Shown: piece after piece, positions 11,580 to 23,000 of the stretch
Numbering within the stretch: the stretch's first letter is position 1
Layout of the letters: each line of letters begins with the position of its first letter
DNA from: Triticum aestivum
Lineage: Eukaryota; Streptophyta; Magnoliopsida; Poales; Poaceae
Reading direction: 5' to 3'
NCBI RefSeq assembly: GCF_018294505.1
Contig: NC_057802.1
Location: 310,765,137-310,829,136, forward strand
DNA: 64,000 nt
Made by a program: the position numbers and the translations under genes
Notes under the pieces: generated by a model
What the model was told of the DNA's origin: nothing
What the model saw: only the letters and a program-made list of their open reading frames with translations
The model's database searches: none

Positions 11580-12225
11580 AGTTAGCTCTAAAACGGTCTG
11601 TACTTAGCTTACTTATGTCAAAAATTGCATAATTAGCTTAGTTAGCTCATAAACGATCCATTTTACCTAAGTTGGCTCTAAAATGACCCATTTTACCTAG
11701 GTTAGCTTATAAATGATCCAGTTCATCCAAGTTAGCTCAAAAATGACCCATTTTACCTAGATTAGCTCCTAAATGATCCATTTTACCTACGTTAGCTTTA
11801 AAATGACCCATTTCACCTAGGTTAACTCCAAAATGACACATCTTACCTAGGTTATCTCATAAACGATCCATTTCAACTAATTTAGCTCATAAACGATCCA
11901 TTTCACCAAGTTAGCTAAAAAATGATCCATTTCACCTTAATTAGCTCTTAAATGATCCATTTCACCTAAGTTAGCTCAAAAAGATCCATTTCAACTAAAT
12001 TAGCTCATAAATGATCCATTTGAACTAAGTTAGCTCATAAATGATCCATTTCACCTTAGTTACCTCAAAAACGATCCATTTGACCTTAGTTAGCTCATAA
12101 ACGACCCATTTCAACTAAGTTAGTTCATAAATGATCCATTTCACCTTAGCTAGCTCATAAACGACCCATTTCAACTTAGTTAGCTCATATATGACCCATT
12201 TCACGTAAGTTAGCTCATAAATGAC
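11580..12225. repeat. About 30-bp minisatellite in the last intron of CACTA ORF2
   Basis: Roughly 21 degenerate units of TTAGCTCATAAATGATCCAT plus TTCACCTAAG fill this stretch. Looser copies occur back to about 11455. The array inflates the last intron to nearly 950 bp. Confidence 0.9.
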
Positions 12226-12228
12226 ATA

Positions 12229-12357
12229 CTCTTCTTGTTCTAGTCTTCTTCTTGTTCTACTCTTCTTGTTCTACTCTTCTTGTTCTAGTCTTCTTCTTGT
12301 TCTAGTCTTCTTCTTGTTCTACTCTTCTTCTTGTTCTACTCTTCTTGTTCTAACTTT
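12229..12357. repeat. Pyrimidine-rich TTCTTGTTCTAC tandem repeat
   Basis: Units of CTTCTTGTTCTACT alternate with CTTCTTCTTGTTCTAG directly after the 30-bp array and end just before the acceptor TTTTGCAG (12369-12376). The array may serve as an extended polypyrimidine tract. Confidence 0.85.
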
Positions 12358-12379
12358 CTTATTTTTCATTTTGCAGATT

Positions 12380-12690
12380 TCATTCACTTGACGAAAGCTT
12401 GCATAGATGGAGTGCTCCTTATCCCTTTCTCTGTTTCTTTTGTATCGTTGAACTATGCATGTATCGTTGGATGAAACTATTGTAATATATATGGTTGGAT
12501 GCCTCTATGTTGAACTTGTTATGTATGATGGAACTATGCATGTAATATATATGGTTGGATGATGAAGTTATGTGTTGGATATCTTATATGTTTGCTCTAT
12601 AATGGCCTTTTGAAATATATCTATATATGTCATATATATTTGTGATGAAAATTGTTGGATTTAATAAAAACAGAAAAAAGAGCCAATATG
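12380..12690 (+). other. 3' untranslated region of the CACTA second ORF
   Basis: AT-rich DNA follows the stop, with repeats of ATGGTTGGATG and TATGCATGTAATATATATGG. No further ORF is convincing. It leads into the right subterminal array. Confidence 0.55.
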
Positions 12691-13241
12691 CAGGCTCTTT
12701 GCCGTCTGCCACCGACGGCAACGGGCTCTTTGCCGTCAGCCGCAGACGGCAAACAAGCCACGTGGCAGCCAGCTGTGCTTCCTGGGAGCTGACCCATTTG
12801 GTCAGTTTGCCTACAGTGGCAGACGGCAAAGAGTAAACGAGTTTGCCGTCAGCGGTGGATGGCAAAGGTCTGCCATGTAGTGACGTGTAGATGACATCAT
12901 ACGGCAGACGGCAAAGACACTAGAAAGTTTGCCGTCCGCTGGCAGACGGCAAAGGCACTAGAAAGTTTGCTGTCCGCGGCGGACGGCAAAGGCCTGCCGT
13001 TAGCCACTTAACAGACTGAGAGCACAATTATTGCCATCCGCTCTCTTTGCCGTCCGCTGCAGACGGCAAAGGGCCTTTGCCGTCAGCCGCCAGGAAGCAG
13101 ACGGCAAAGTAGCTGTTTACCGTAGCCTACTTTGCCGGAGCCTGTTGCCGTTCGCGGCTGATGGCAAAGGCCTTTGCCGTCCGCCGTTCATGCCTTTGCC
13201 GTCCGCCATGGCAGACGGCAAAATAGCTGATTCCTGTAGTG
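12691..13241. repeat. Right subterminal array and terminal inverted repeat of the CACTA element
   Basis: About fifteen copies of TTTGCCGTCTGC/GCAGACGGCAAAG, some mutated to TTTGCTGTCC or TTTACCG, end with GCTGATTCCTGTAGTG. They mirror the left end. Confidence 0.9.
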
Positions 13242-13469
13242 ATATTTTCTGGACACCGTGCGACACCTAACTCTTTACATAGTACTACTAGTATAGTACG
13301 TACTGTAATTTATCAGCTAGATAAATTTGTACAATGCTATGAAGCTTCCAGCTTCTGTTTCATGTATCTTGCGTCCAAGGTTGCCCGTTGCAACATTTCA
13401 TCAAATACAAAGGAGACTAACATGCATGCTATTGCATCTCAATGATTGACAGATCATAGCCAATATGTA

Positions 13470-13567
13470 CTCCCTCCATTACAAAATAAGTGTCTCAACT
13501 TTATGCAAACTTTAGTACAAAGTTGTACTACTAATAAAGTTGACACTTGTTTTGGAACAGAGACAGC
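13470..13567. mobile_element. Stowaway (Tc1/mariner) MITE
   Basis: This 98-bp hairpin-like element starts CTCCCTCCATTACAAAATAA and ends in a mutated complement (TTTTGGAACAGAGACAG). It has TA on both sides (13468-13469, 13568-13569). The start word and TA duplication are diagnostic of Triticeae Stowaway elements. Confidence 0.88.
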
Positions 13568-14520
13568 TAAAGAAAAAACGATCCATGCAGTCCCTAGCCC
13601 TTGAACCGTAAACCCTAACTAGGCTTTAATTTCTTAGCAACGTTGGAGCTTCCGAAGAAATGAAGTTTGGAACCCTTTGACCATCGGATCATTTTGTGCA
13701 GTTTCACCAAAATCGAGATGAGCATCCCTGTGGAAAAGAAATTGAAGAAGCGTGATTAGAATAAGATTACTGGGACTAGTTGATGAGACATAAACTCATC
13801 ACAAATACAGTACGTAGAAGCCGGTAGAGGTATGTGCGGGGCAAAGAAGTAGAGAAATATCCACATGGAGTGATGTGGGCAGCTGGAGCAGTGGTACAAG
13901 CCGGTTGTAAAGGGAGTTGTACCTGAGGGATGTCGGGGCGTAGCTCAACCTAGAGGAGGGCGGAGGGAGGCAGAAACTGCCCACGTCGCGGCAGTGAGCA
14001 AGGGATGAAGGCAACCTCACCGGCTTTGTGAGAGAGAACGGCGGGGACCGCTGATCGGGACGTGCCGACAGTGGGTTTTCACCGTCGGCGACCGCATCTA
14101 CACTAAGCATCCACCCCTTCCCCCGGCGGACGTGATCCGTCGGGATGTTAGAGATGTGGCCACAGTCGTTTTGTGCGAGAGAGTGTGAAGAGAGCAACCC
14201 CAGCAAGCAACCGTGTAGGCTCGTCCTGCCTATGTATATAGTGGAGCGGTTTCCTTTTCTCTCCATATGAACCTATTTATATTGCGTACGTGCCACTGAA
14301 GAAAAAAACTTTATTTATAAATGACGCGGCACCTACTAGTCGTTCTCCTATAAACCTTGCGCTTGGCATCTCCAAAATATTAACCTTGTGATTGGCTCTT
14401 CGCCTCTTTGGGAAGTCGAGCAATAATAGTACTGCAGTATATATCGTTCTGGCTATATGAGACCGAATGAATTGATGCACGTCCACCACGTGGGCGAGGA
14501 TCGAGGGGCGAGGGAGAGTG
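13568..14520. other. Low-copy-looking DNA with possible minus-strand transcript leader
   Basis: I recognise no transposon here. On the minus strand a TATA-like TATATACATA near 14232-14241 is followed by a CT-rich, moderately GC-rich stretch, an open frame of 155 codons (14266-13799) and a GT-AG-like junction into a 38-codon frame (about 13731-13618, starting MLISILVKLHKM). This could be the 5' part of an unidentified gene or chance. I assign no function. Confidence 0.35.
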
Positions 14521-14720
14521 CGTACTATTACGTTTGTTTCAATATGGACTACATACGGAGCAAAATGAGTGAATCTACACTCTAAAATACGTCTATATAC
14601 ATCAATGTTTGGAGTATGTACTAGTAGTTCATATTGAAATCTACTAAAGGACATATATTCCAAACAATATGATAATCTCTCTAACCAAGGTAGGGACGAG
14701 GAGTAAACGGAGGGGGTAGT
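14521..14720. mobile_element. Degenerate Stowaway MITE, Thalos-like
   Basis: The words CAATATGGACTACATACGGA, GCAAAATGAGTGAATCTACA and CTCTAAAATACGTCTATATA match the Thalos-type Stowaway inner sequence as I remember it. A GGAGTAAACGGAGGGGGTAG end replaces the usual terminal GGAGGGAGTA. The boundaries are approximate. Confidence 0.75.
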
Positions 14721-14786
14721 AAAATTTTCTCCTCGTCATGCGAGCCACCGCGTGCGTGGGCGGGGGAGCGGGCGTAAGGCGTAGTA

Positions 14787-15033
14787 CTACTACCTCAGTC
14801 CTGGTTTATAGGTCACCTTTGTAGTTCGTGCCAAATTTTTACCAAATATTTAGCTAACAAAATGTTAATGCATGTCAACAAAAATTATATCGTTGGATTC
14901 GTATTTCAACATAGTTTTCAATGATATAATTTTTGGTAACATGCACGAATGTTTTGTTAGTTCAATCTATAGTCAAAATTTGACACAATATACAATGGGG
15001 ACCAATAAACCAATATAGTACAATGAGTAGTAG
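14787..15033. mobile_element. Stowaway-type MITE
   Basis: The ends are complementary: CCTCAGTCCTGGTTTATAGG against CCAATAAACCAATATAGTAC. The centre has the near-palindrome AAAATTATATC...GATATAATTTTT. This 247-bp element lies between direct repeats of host DNA (GCGAGCCACCGCG, about 14740 and 15057). Confidence 0.75.
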
Positions 15034-15966
15034 TAAGCAAGCTTCACCTCATCCTGCGAGCCACCGCGCCCGTGGGCGGGGGAGGCGGCATAGTAAGCAC
15101 GCTTCTCCTTGTTTTGCGAGTTGACGGGACACATCAAAAGTAATACGTACAGAGCATCTCGAGTGTATAGAACCTTGCCTCTAAGGTAGGCCCCACATGG
15201 TTTGCCTCTTTTTTAACATAACGCGTCAAGTCGCAATTTGTTTGTCCATCCGTGGTAGACGATCCTCCATCAAGTGGACAACCAGTACACGTGTCAAATT
15301 ACCACGTGGGCTGCCTTTTCGTACAGAAATGAGCTCCACTGTGTACCCACGCGGGTGTGGTTGGGAAAGAGACGGGAGTACGCGCGCCGTGCGTGCACCT
15401 CTTCTCTTCGTGCACGTCCCCCACCTACGTGGGTGGGTGAGAGAGATACAAACCTAGACGGATGGCGTGTGCATTCGTGAGTGTTTTTTGTTTGGGGGGT
15501 GATTTCGTGGATGTGTCTGTGGGAATATGTGTCGGTGACATCTCAAACAAAATTTTGCATGCAATGTGTGTGAAATAGAGGCCTATCCATATCATATATA
15601 GAGGGGGCGATCCACGAGAAGAGAGGGGTCATAGATATCGATAGAGTCGAAGAGAGGATCAAGTGGGTGGGTGTGAGATCAATGAAGAGATCCATCGAAA
15701 TTGTGTGTGTGCAAGTCAAAGATATAGGGCGACTGACCAACCGGAACGTCAGAGGGCACAGGGCAAGTTTGTGTGTGGCAGGGAGACATGACTAGAGCAC
15801 TCGATGTATCGGTGTGTGTGTGGGGGGTGGGGGGAGGGGGAGGCAGAGGCCTAGCTAGAGAGGTAGAACGACTCGTATATGTGTTGAGAAGGAGAGACCC
15901 AGCTATGTCTTGAGGGAGAGCGGTCGAGATCCATACATAACTGAAGGACGGGAAATAGGTTGGGAC

Positions 15967-15999
<33 letters not shown>

Positions 16000-16330
16000 G
16001 GAGAGGGGTAGAGTGCTGGATGGGTGATGGAGTTGCATCTTGAAGATGGTGGGAGAGGCCTACTAGACAAACTGAGGGTAGAACTGCAATATTATCAATA
16101 AGAGTGGCGATGTGTTTCTGTGTGTGCCTGTGCATGATAGATCTGTCGGGACGCATGCATGGATGATGAAGGGGAACCATGTGTTTGGTAAGCAAACCTA
16201 ACTCGATCGGTAGATCAATTGTCGTTTGTCGGAGGAAGGGAGACACATAACTAATGAGGTGGATCGATCGACGCGTGGGAAAAAATGAGTTATAAGGACC
16301 TAGCTAGCTATATGTATAGCGAGAGATCGG
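15034..16330. other. Unassigned DNA upstream of the LARD insertion
   Basis: The stretch holds GCGAGCCACCGCG direct repeats shared with 14740, a G-box-like CACGTG (about 15312), TG/GT-rich segments and a (GA)n run at 15966-16000. No transposon termini or plausible coding exons are visible. The same unassigned DNA resumes at 28007 beyond the inserted element. Confidence 0.5.
15966..16000. repeat. (GA)n microsatellite
   Basis: About 17 GA dinucleotides with one interruption. Confidence 0.9.
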
Positions 16331-16335
16331 TCCGT

Positions 16336-19300
16336 TGTGACGCCCCCGATTTGACCGTACACTAATCATGCACGCAAACGTGTACGATCAAGATCAGGGA
16401 CTCACGGGAAGATATCACAACACAACTCTAAAACATATATAAGTCATACAAGCATCATAATACAAGCCAGGGGCCACGAGGGCTCGAATACAAGTGCTCG
16501 ATCATAGACGAGTCAGCGGAAGCAACAATATCTGAGTACAGACATAAGTTAAACAAGTTTGCCTTAAGAAGGCTAGCACAAACGGGAAAACAGATCGAAA
16601 GAGGCGCAGGCCTCCTGCCTGGGATCCTCCTAACTACTCCTGGTCATCGTCAGCGGGCTGCACGTAGTAGTAGGCACCTCCGGTGTAGTAGGAGTTGTCA
16701 TCGACGGTGGCGTCTGGCTCCTGGGCTCCAGCATCTGGTTGCGACAACCAGGTAGAAAGGAAAGAGGGAAAAAGAGGGAGAAAGCAACCGTGAGTATTCA
16801 TCCAAAGTACTCGCAAGCAAGGAGCTACACTACATATGCATGGTTATATGTGTAAAGGGCCATATCGGTGGACTGAACTGCAGAATGCCGGAATAAGGGG
16901 GGATAGCTAGTCCTGTCGAAGACTACGCTTCTAGCAGCCTCCATCTTGCAGCATGTAGAAGAGAGTAGATTGAAGTCCTCCAAGTAGCATCGTATAGCAT
17001 AATCCTACCCGGCGATCCCCTCCTCGTCGCCCTGTTAGAGAGCGATCACCAGGTTGTATCTGGCACTTGGAAGGGTGTGTTTTATTACGTATCCAGTTCT
17101 AGTTGTCATAAGGTCAAGGTACAACTCCGGGTCATCCTTTTACCGAGGGACACAACTATTCGAATAGATAAACTTCCCTGCAGGGGTGCACCACATAACC
17201 CAACATGCTCGATCCCATTTGGCCGGACACACTTTTCTGGGTCATGCCCAGCCGCGGAAGATCAACACATCGCAGCCCCACCTAGGCACAACAGAGAGGT
17301 CAGCACGCCGGTCTAAATCCTATGCGCGCAGGGGTCTGGGCCCATCGCCCATTGCACACCTGCACGTTGCGTACGTGGCCGGAAGCAGACCTAGCCCCCT
17401 TAATACAAGTGCGAGCTTACGGTCCAATGCGGCGCGCGCCGCTCGGTCGCTGATGTCACAAAGGCTTCGGCTGATACCACGACGTCGAGTGCCCATAACT
17501 TTCCCACGTAGTTGGTTAGTGCGTATAGACCAAATGGCCAGACTTAGATCAAATACCAAGAACTCGTTAAGCGTGTTATTTTGAAGTAACCGCGGACGCC
17601 GTCCAGGGCCAGGCCCACCTCTCGCCTAGGTGGTCTCAACCTGCCCTGTCGCTCCGCCACAAAGATCCACTCGCGGGTACTCCTACGAGCCGACCCGACT
17701 TTAGTCACCACAGGTGTCATGTATAGAGTATATAAGTATATACCCAAGTGATCACGGCCCGATAGTATAGCACAGCAGACAGACAAGAATGTAGGGCCAC
17801 TGATGGAAAACTAGCATCCTATATTAAGCATGTAGGATTGCAGATAAAGGTAACAACAGTAGTAGCAAGGATAGGCTATGCATCATGATAGGATTAACGG
17901 AAAGCAGTAACATGCTACACTACTCTAATGCAAGCAGTATAGAGAAGAATAGGCGATATCTGGTGACCAGGGGGGCTTGCCTGATTGCTCTGGCAAGAAG
18001 GAGGGGTCGTCAACAGCGTAGTCGGACGGGGCACCTGCAGCGGCGTCGGTCTCGTAGTCTACCAGAGAGAAGAGGGGGGAAGAAACAGTAAATACGGAGC
18101 AAACAAAGCATCACAAAACATAATGAGGTAATACGCGGGGCTAGGTATGCCCTAACGCGGTATCAGGTGATACCGGCGAAGGGGGGAAACATGCGGGAAA
18201 GTATTCCCGGTGTTTCGCGTTTTCGGGCAGATGAACCGGAGGGGGAAAGTTGCGTGTTCTCTATGCTAAGGATGTGTGGCGGACAAACGGGTTGCGTATC
18301 CGGATTCGTGTCGTCGTTCTGAGCAATTTTCGTGTACAAAGTTTTTTCATCCGAACTACGGTTTATTTTATATTAATTTTAAAAGATTTAAACATTTTTA
18401 GAATTTACTTAATAATTTTAAATCAACATTATCCAGAATAGTGCATGCTGACGTCATCATGACGTCAGCAGTCAACAGAAGGTTGACCGGGTCAAACTGA
18501 CGTGTGGGTCCCAGCTGTCTTACACTATTTAGTTAATTAACAACAGTTAATTAGGTTAATCTAATCAGGATTAATTAATTAATTAATTAATTTTATTTAT
18601 TTATTTACTTATTTTATTAATTCCTTTTTTCCTTTTTTCGTTCTGGGCGTGGGCCCCGTTTGTCATAGGCCCATAGGGGCCTATCGGGTTCGGGCGTGCG
18701 GGTGACGGTTTACGGGCGCATTTGAGCGCCCGATTGGGCGCAGCGGGGCGAGGCCGTGGCCATGGCGGGGCGACGGGCAAGTAGCGGGGTGGCGGACGAG
18801 CAGCGGGGGGGAGGCAACGACGACCGGCGCGAAGGGCGCCTCGGGCGAGCAGAGTGGGCCGGCGGGGCGAAGCAGAGGCCTCGGCGCACGGTGTCAAAGA
18901 GCGGAGAGGAGGAGGCGCGGAGCGCAGACGCGGGGTGAAACGGCGGCCACAGCGCGGGCGAGGGGCGTGGCCGGGGGTGCGGCGAGGCTCGGCAGCGCGC
19001 GAGGCCAGGCGTAGGTGGGGCGCGGTCGCCGCGAGCGCGCGTGCGCGATGGCTCATGCTGGGGGGGCGGAGCGGACGGTGCGGTGGCGCGGGCGAGCGCC
19101 GACGTGAGGGCACGGGGAGGAGGAGGACCGGGGTCCTCACTAGCGTTGTAGCGAAAATGGCAGCGGTTGTCGAGAAGGAGGACGGGGATGCGGTCGACGA
19201 CGAAGAGGATGGCAAGGCGGCGATCCGGGCGAGGTGGTGGTGGCGACGACGGGCGATGGCGTTGGGTCGGTGACGTGGCGAGGCTGCGGCTTCGGCGGGC

Positions 19301-20068
19301 GTCGCGCGAGGGAGAGGAGAGGCGAGGAGTCCGAGAGGGCGGCGCCGGCGCCGGCTGGCGCCGGCCTTAGCGGAGCCGCGGCTTGCGTCGGGCGCAGGCG
19401 TACGGGAGGAGGGGATCGAACAGGGCGCCCCTCCCCTGTTCGTTCGTTAGGGCGTGCGTGTGTCGTGGGTGACGGCGCACAGGGGGGAATGAGGGAGTGA
19501 TGGGGATCGATTTAGGGTTTGCCACGATGGGGGGGGTTAAGCAGGTGTGAGGGGCCAGTTGGGCCAGTGAGCTGGCCGGCTGGGCCGTTGGCCCAGTTGG
19601 CCAGGGGGCCTTTTTTGTATTTTAGTTTTTGTTTCTTTTATGTATTTTACTTCTTTTCTGTTTTATTTTGTTCCTCATTGTATTTTAGTTTTGTAAAGTA
19701 CAAAAATGATCCCTAAATTAGTAATAGTAATTATACCACTGCCACAATTAACTTGGCACCTAAATATAATAGTTTGTAATTGTTTATCATTTTAAAAGCA
19801 TTTAAATAATTGTTTTTGCTACTGTTTTACTCATTTTAGAGTATTGAGACATTTTATAAAAGTGTGGTTTCTCTGCCATAATTACCTATGCATTATTTGG
19901 CACAACCCGAACAATTTAGTTTTAATATTTGAAAAGCTTTATCGTTTGACTTGATTTTGAATTTGAATTTGAATCGGTTTCGAATCAATGCGAGTTTATC
20001 AACAATAACCGAGGTGGCGTGGCATCATTAGCTGAGGTTCACTGTAGCTTAATTATCTGGGCGTCACA
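16336..20068 (-). repeat. 3' LTR of the LARD-like element
   Basis: This 3733-bp LTR contains a CpG-rich block of about 0.9 kb (18640-19500) bordered by AT-rich DNA, including an (ATTA)n run near 18570-18600. It also carries a small conserved reading frame at its left end. Long open frames in the GC block, such as one of 204 codons on the minus strand (19215-18601), are composition artefacts. Confidence 0.92.
16634..16816 (-). other. Small conserved reading frame in LARD LTR, copy 1
   Basis: A 60-codon frame ends SYYTGGAYYYVQPADDDQE. Near-identical frames occur in the other LTR (ending at 24553) and in the related solo LTR (59776-59952, plus strand). I recognise no domain; the tail is tyrosine-rich then acidic. 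It may be a chance frame kept by DNA similarity, or a remnant of a coding segment. Confidence 0.45.
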
Positions 20069-23000
20069 ATTCTCCTCCACTACAAGAAATCTCGTCCCGA
20101 GATTTAGGAGCGGGAGTAAGGGGGAAGGGATTTGGTTACGAAATTCTAACGGGTCTTGTCGGTGTTGGTTGCTCTTCTCGAAGAGGTCGATCCATTACGT
20201 TGAGGTCTTCATTTCTCCGCTTCAGGTCATCATGATGAAGTCGTCATCATTCCTTCGGGATTTCTATCGTACTTACGAAAGAATAAAGGGTGGGTATTCC
20301 GGGAGAACAGACCTCTGCAAGGTCGACTACCTGGTCGATAACATCGGGGAAGGTGGCGGAAAGTAACTCTCGAATTGAACTTAAGAAGATATCGAGAGCC
20401 AGTAAGAAGGTACCATGAGAAGTTTAAGCGGGTAGACAATCGTTCGATGCCTGAACAAAGTGTGAAAGGGTTTCAAAGCATCAAGTTTAAGTATTGCATC
20501 TGATACGGGAACAGATCACTAGGAAGGTGGACCATGAATTAAATACGAAGCCAAGCGTGGGGAATAACCATTAGAAACAGGGTTGTATAGGAGAGTCAGG
20601 TTTCGATCCTGTGGAACGGTGGGTTATGGGCCCACCATGTGGGTTAAAAGTAGGAAGGGCGGAGACGTCTTGCGTGATCATGCAAGCATGGCATGTCAGA
20701 GGGTAGCCTGTCGATTATGTCGGCAACAACGTCGATACCAAGGGCGAGGGACGAAGAGAACCATTTTCCTGCTCGTTGAACGAGGCGGACCAATAGGCAA
20801 AGTTCTCGTCCATCGGTGGCTATCGGAATGTCATCAACAATAGTAACAGGGTCTTGCTGACAGAATTTTACACCGAGGTGTTTACATAGGCAGGAGAATA
20901 TTACTGCTTAGATCATACATATCACAAGAAAGGTTAAACCAAACAATGGAAAGGAAAAATATGATTATTAGATTAAACATAACAATGGAAAGGAAAATGT
21001 GTTTAAAACACATATTTCAAGGGTATATCCTTCCCAAGGACAAGCAGAGCATGATATCCACAACAGGATATAATGTAGAAAACTCTTTAGGTAAGGGGAG
21101 AGAAATTTCATGACATTACCCATACAGCGGTGTTTGGATAATTGAGCAGCAAACATTTAGCGTTGGGCTTCAAATGTTCTTGTTAAAAATCGGAGTACCA
21201 TAGACATGCTTCGAGATAGCATTGACATGGTCATCAGGTGAAGATCAGACTTTGGAAACACAAAGGATCCATCAGGAATAACTTGTAGAATAAGTCTTAC
21301 AATTTTCTCATGGAAGAATGGATAACCTTGCTAAAAAGGAATCTATAACAATATGGCCTCCGGCCAGGTGTGCTAGGCATTACATCACCTTACTGGGTCA
21401 CATAAAGACCATTGTTATAACTCTTGGAAATATGTTCCAACCATCATATCTGACCGAGATTCAGATCTGATTGGTGTCAGGATAACTCAGACTCAGGATG
21501 CCTGAGAAGAAAGGTGCAACACAAATTGTCGAGATGACATTGTAAGATTCTCGAGAATTGAACTATGGAAGCGAGTTCTGAAGAGTTCATCATTAAATCA
21601 AGGAGAGGGTGAGGGGGTGGCTAATGGACTCGGCGACAATTCATCCAGATTTCCACAAGTATGTGAACAAGGAGATAACATTTGTCAATTCAAATGGTAT
21701 AGTGATGTATGCTTGAGGAAAACATACACAATTAAACATTGGTTGAAAGGTGCACCCGAAATATGGGCTGGGTTGCACGACCAACGTCGGAATGGTGATT
21801 CAATAATCAATAGTCTAGGAATGAACGTCCGACCATTAACTTCCAAGGAATAGGGTTGCTAGAAGGGCAGAATCCAAACAGCACCGCTCACTTGTTGGTA
21901 CCCCAGTTGGAATCAACACGAGGACCCAAGAAATAATGGTGATGGTGAGAAGTATTACCATACCAAGAATTCTTAAGAGGTGGTGAAATTCTCACAACAT
22001 AGATGACATAAGAGATGTTAATGTTCCAAGGTAAAGAAGAACAATTGCTGGATAGCAAGGAACTCAAGGTATAACACCAAACACGAACAAGTTTGTGTTG
22101 AACGGAAGGCAATCGAGTGGTCGATGATAACACAAATCATCGAGGGCAAGGATGGTATTTCTCATCATGAATTCAATTGATATCCTTGAGGAGCTCGGAA
22201 TGTTGATGATGATCATGACACATTTGTCGAGAGGTTTCATGAAGATATAATCGCCCATCGACGACATCAAGTCAAAGGAATGATGAAGCAAGAGGTTATT
22301 GGAACCATGGTTACGACACAAACTCGAAACCAAGCTTGTTGTTCAAGGCGAAATGATATGACGAGGAAAGTCAACGTAAGCTTAGCTCATCGTCGAGAAT
22401 TGTGCTTCGGAAAGAAGGACCGGGTGGCACAGTTTAAAATTTAGCACGATAATGATATAGCTGAGCAGGCTAGGAGTGACGTGATCGAGTTCAAACTCGT
22501 AGGTAATGAAGGTTACCAAGAGTTGTTTAATCGCGGTGCAGACTCGAGTCAGTTATCGGTGTCTTTGAGTGTTTAATAACTCAGAGCCCGTGAAAAATTG
22601 GAATCAGTGAGAATGTAGCACTTGATGAAAAACTCATAAGAACTTATGCAGTTCCATGATAATCTCGAGGTACCAGGGGGGTAATACTCGACGATGGATC
22701 AAAGTAGAGGTTGGACTAGGGTATTGCTCTGCAGAAGACAAGTGCTCAAACTTGCACGAGAAATGGAATCAAGGAGAAACATGGTCGGAACCATGTCCAC
22801 AGATACAAGATGAACTTATAATAAGGGGATAATTATTTTAAGAGAAGCTTCCATGATAAGGTATATATCGTGTCCATGGGCATGAACGCAAAGTTCAAAG
22901 TCGACTCCCACTTCTTCAATGCATAACCTTTCATTCACTTCTCGCGTTTGATGAAGTTGCAGTGTTGAAAATTTTATCTGGCAAAATACCAGAAGGGTAT

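Larger units (their letters stand above)
8872..12379 (+). pseudogene. Second CACTA ORF, Transposase_24 (plant En/Spm) type, nine exons
   Basis: The frame starts MVGAGRERAKAPSSSARG. I infer exons at 8872-9461, 9546-9765, 9849-10038, 10211-10384, 10475-10858, 10948-11100, 11193-11255, 11346-11425 and a terminal exon from 12377. All introns have GT-AG ends and almost all junctions are in phase. The N-terminus is low-complexity, with an RGRGRKRGGGARGRGRGG basic patch and repeated proline/histidine words. The middle has the WDHH and ALxxxxxW-like pattern with W/C residues of Transposase_24 (PF03004). A glutamate/arginine coiled coil follows (about 10948-11100). The stop TGA is formed across the last splice. 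Exon 3 needs a one-base shift near 9870-9880, so this copy is interrupted. The family is thought to act with TNP2 as a DNA-binding accessory protein. Confidence 0.8.
2975..13241 (+). mobile_element. Complete CACTA (En/Spm) DNA transposon
   Basis: This 10,267-bp element starts CACTACTGGAATCAGC and ends GCTGATTCCTGTAGTG, giving terminal inverted repeats that match at 15 of 16 positions. It is flanked by the 3-bp duplication ATA (2972-2974 and 13242-13244). Both ends carry arrays of the subterminal word TTTGCCGTCTGC and its reverse complement. Inside, in order, are low-complexity blocks, a long hairpin, a TNP2-type transposase and a second multi-exon ORF of the Transposase_24 type, all on the plus strand. 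The transposase carries a stop and frameshifts, so the copy is structurally whole but probably not self-mobile; it could still be moved by a related active element. Confidence 0.95.

Noticed and set aside
11580..12225. Array of about 30-bp repeats, CRISPR-like at first sight
   Set aside because: Units are contiguous and degenerate with no unique spacers, and lie in a transposon intron of a plant genome: a minisatellite.
18601..19215. 204-codon minus-strand frame
   Set aside because: Lies in the CpG-rich block of a LARD LTR, overlaps other open frames, and the other LTR copy does not keep it at this length.
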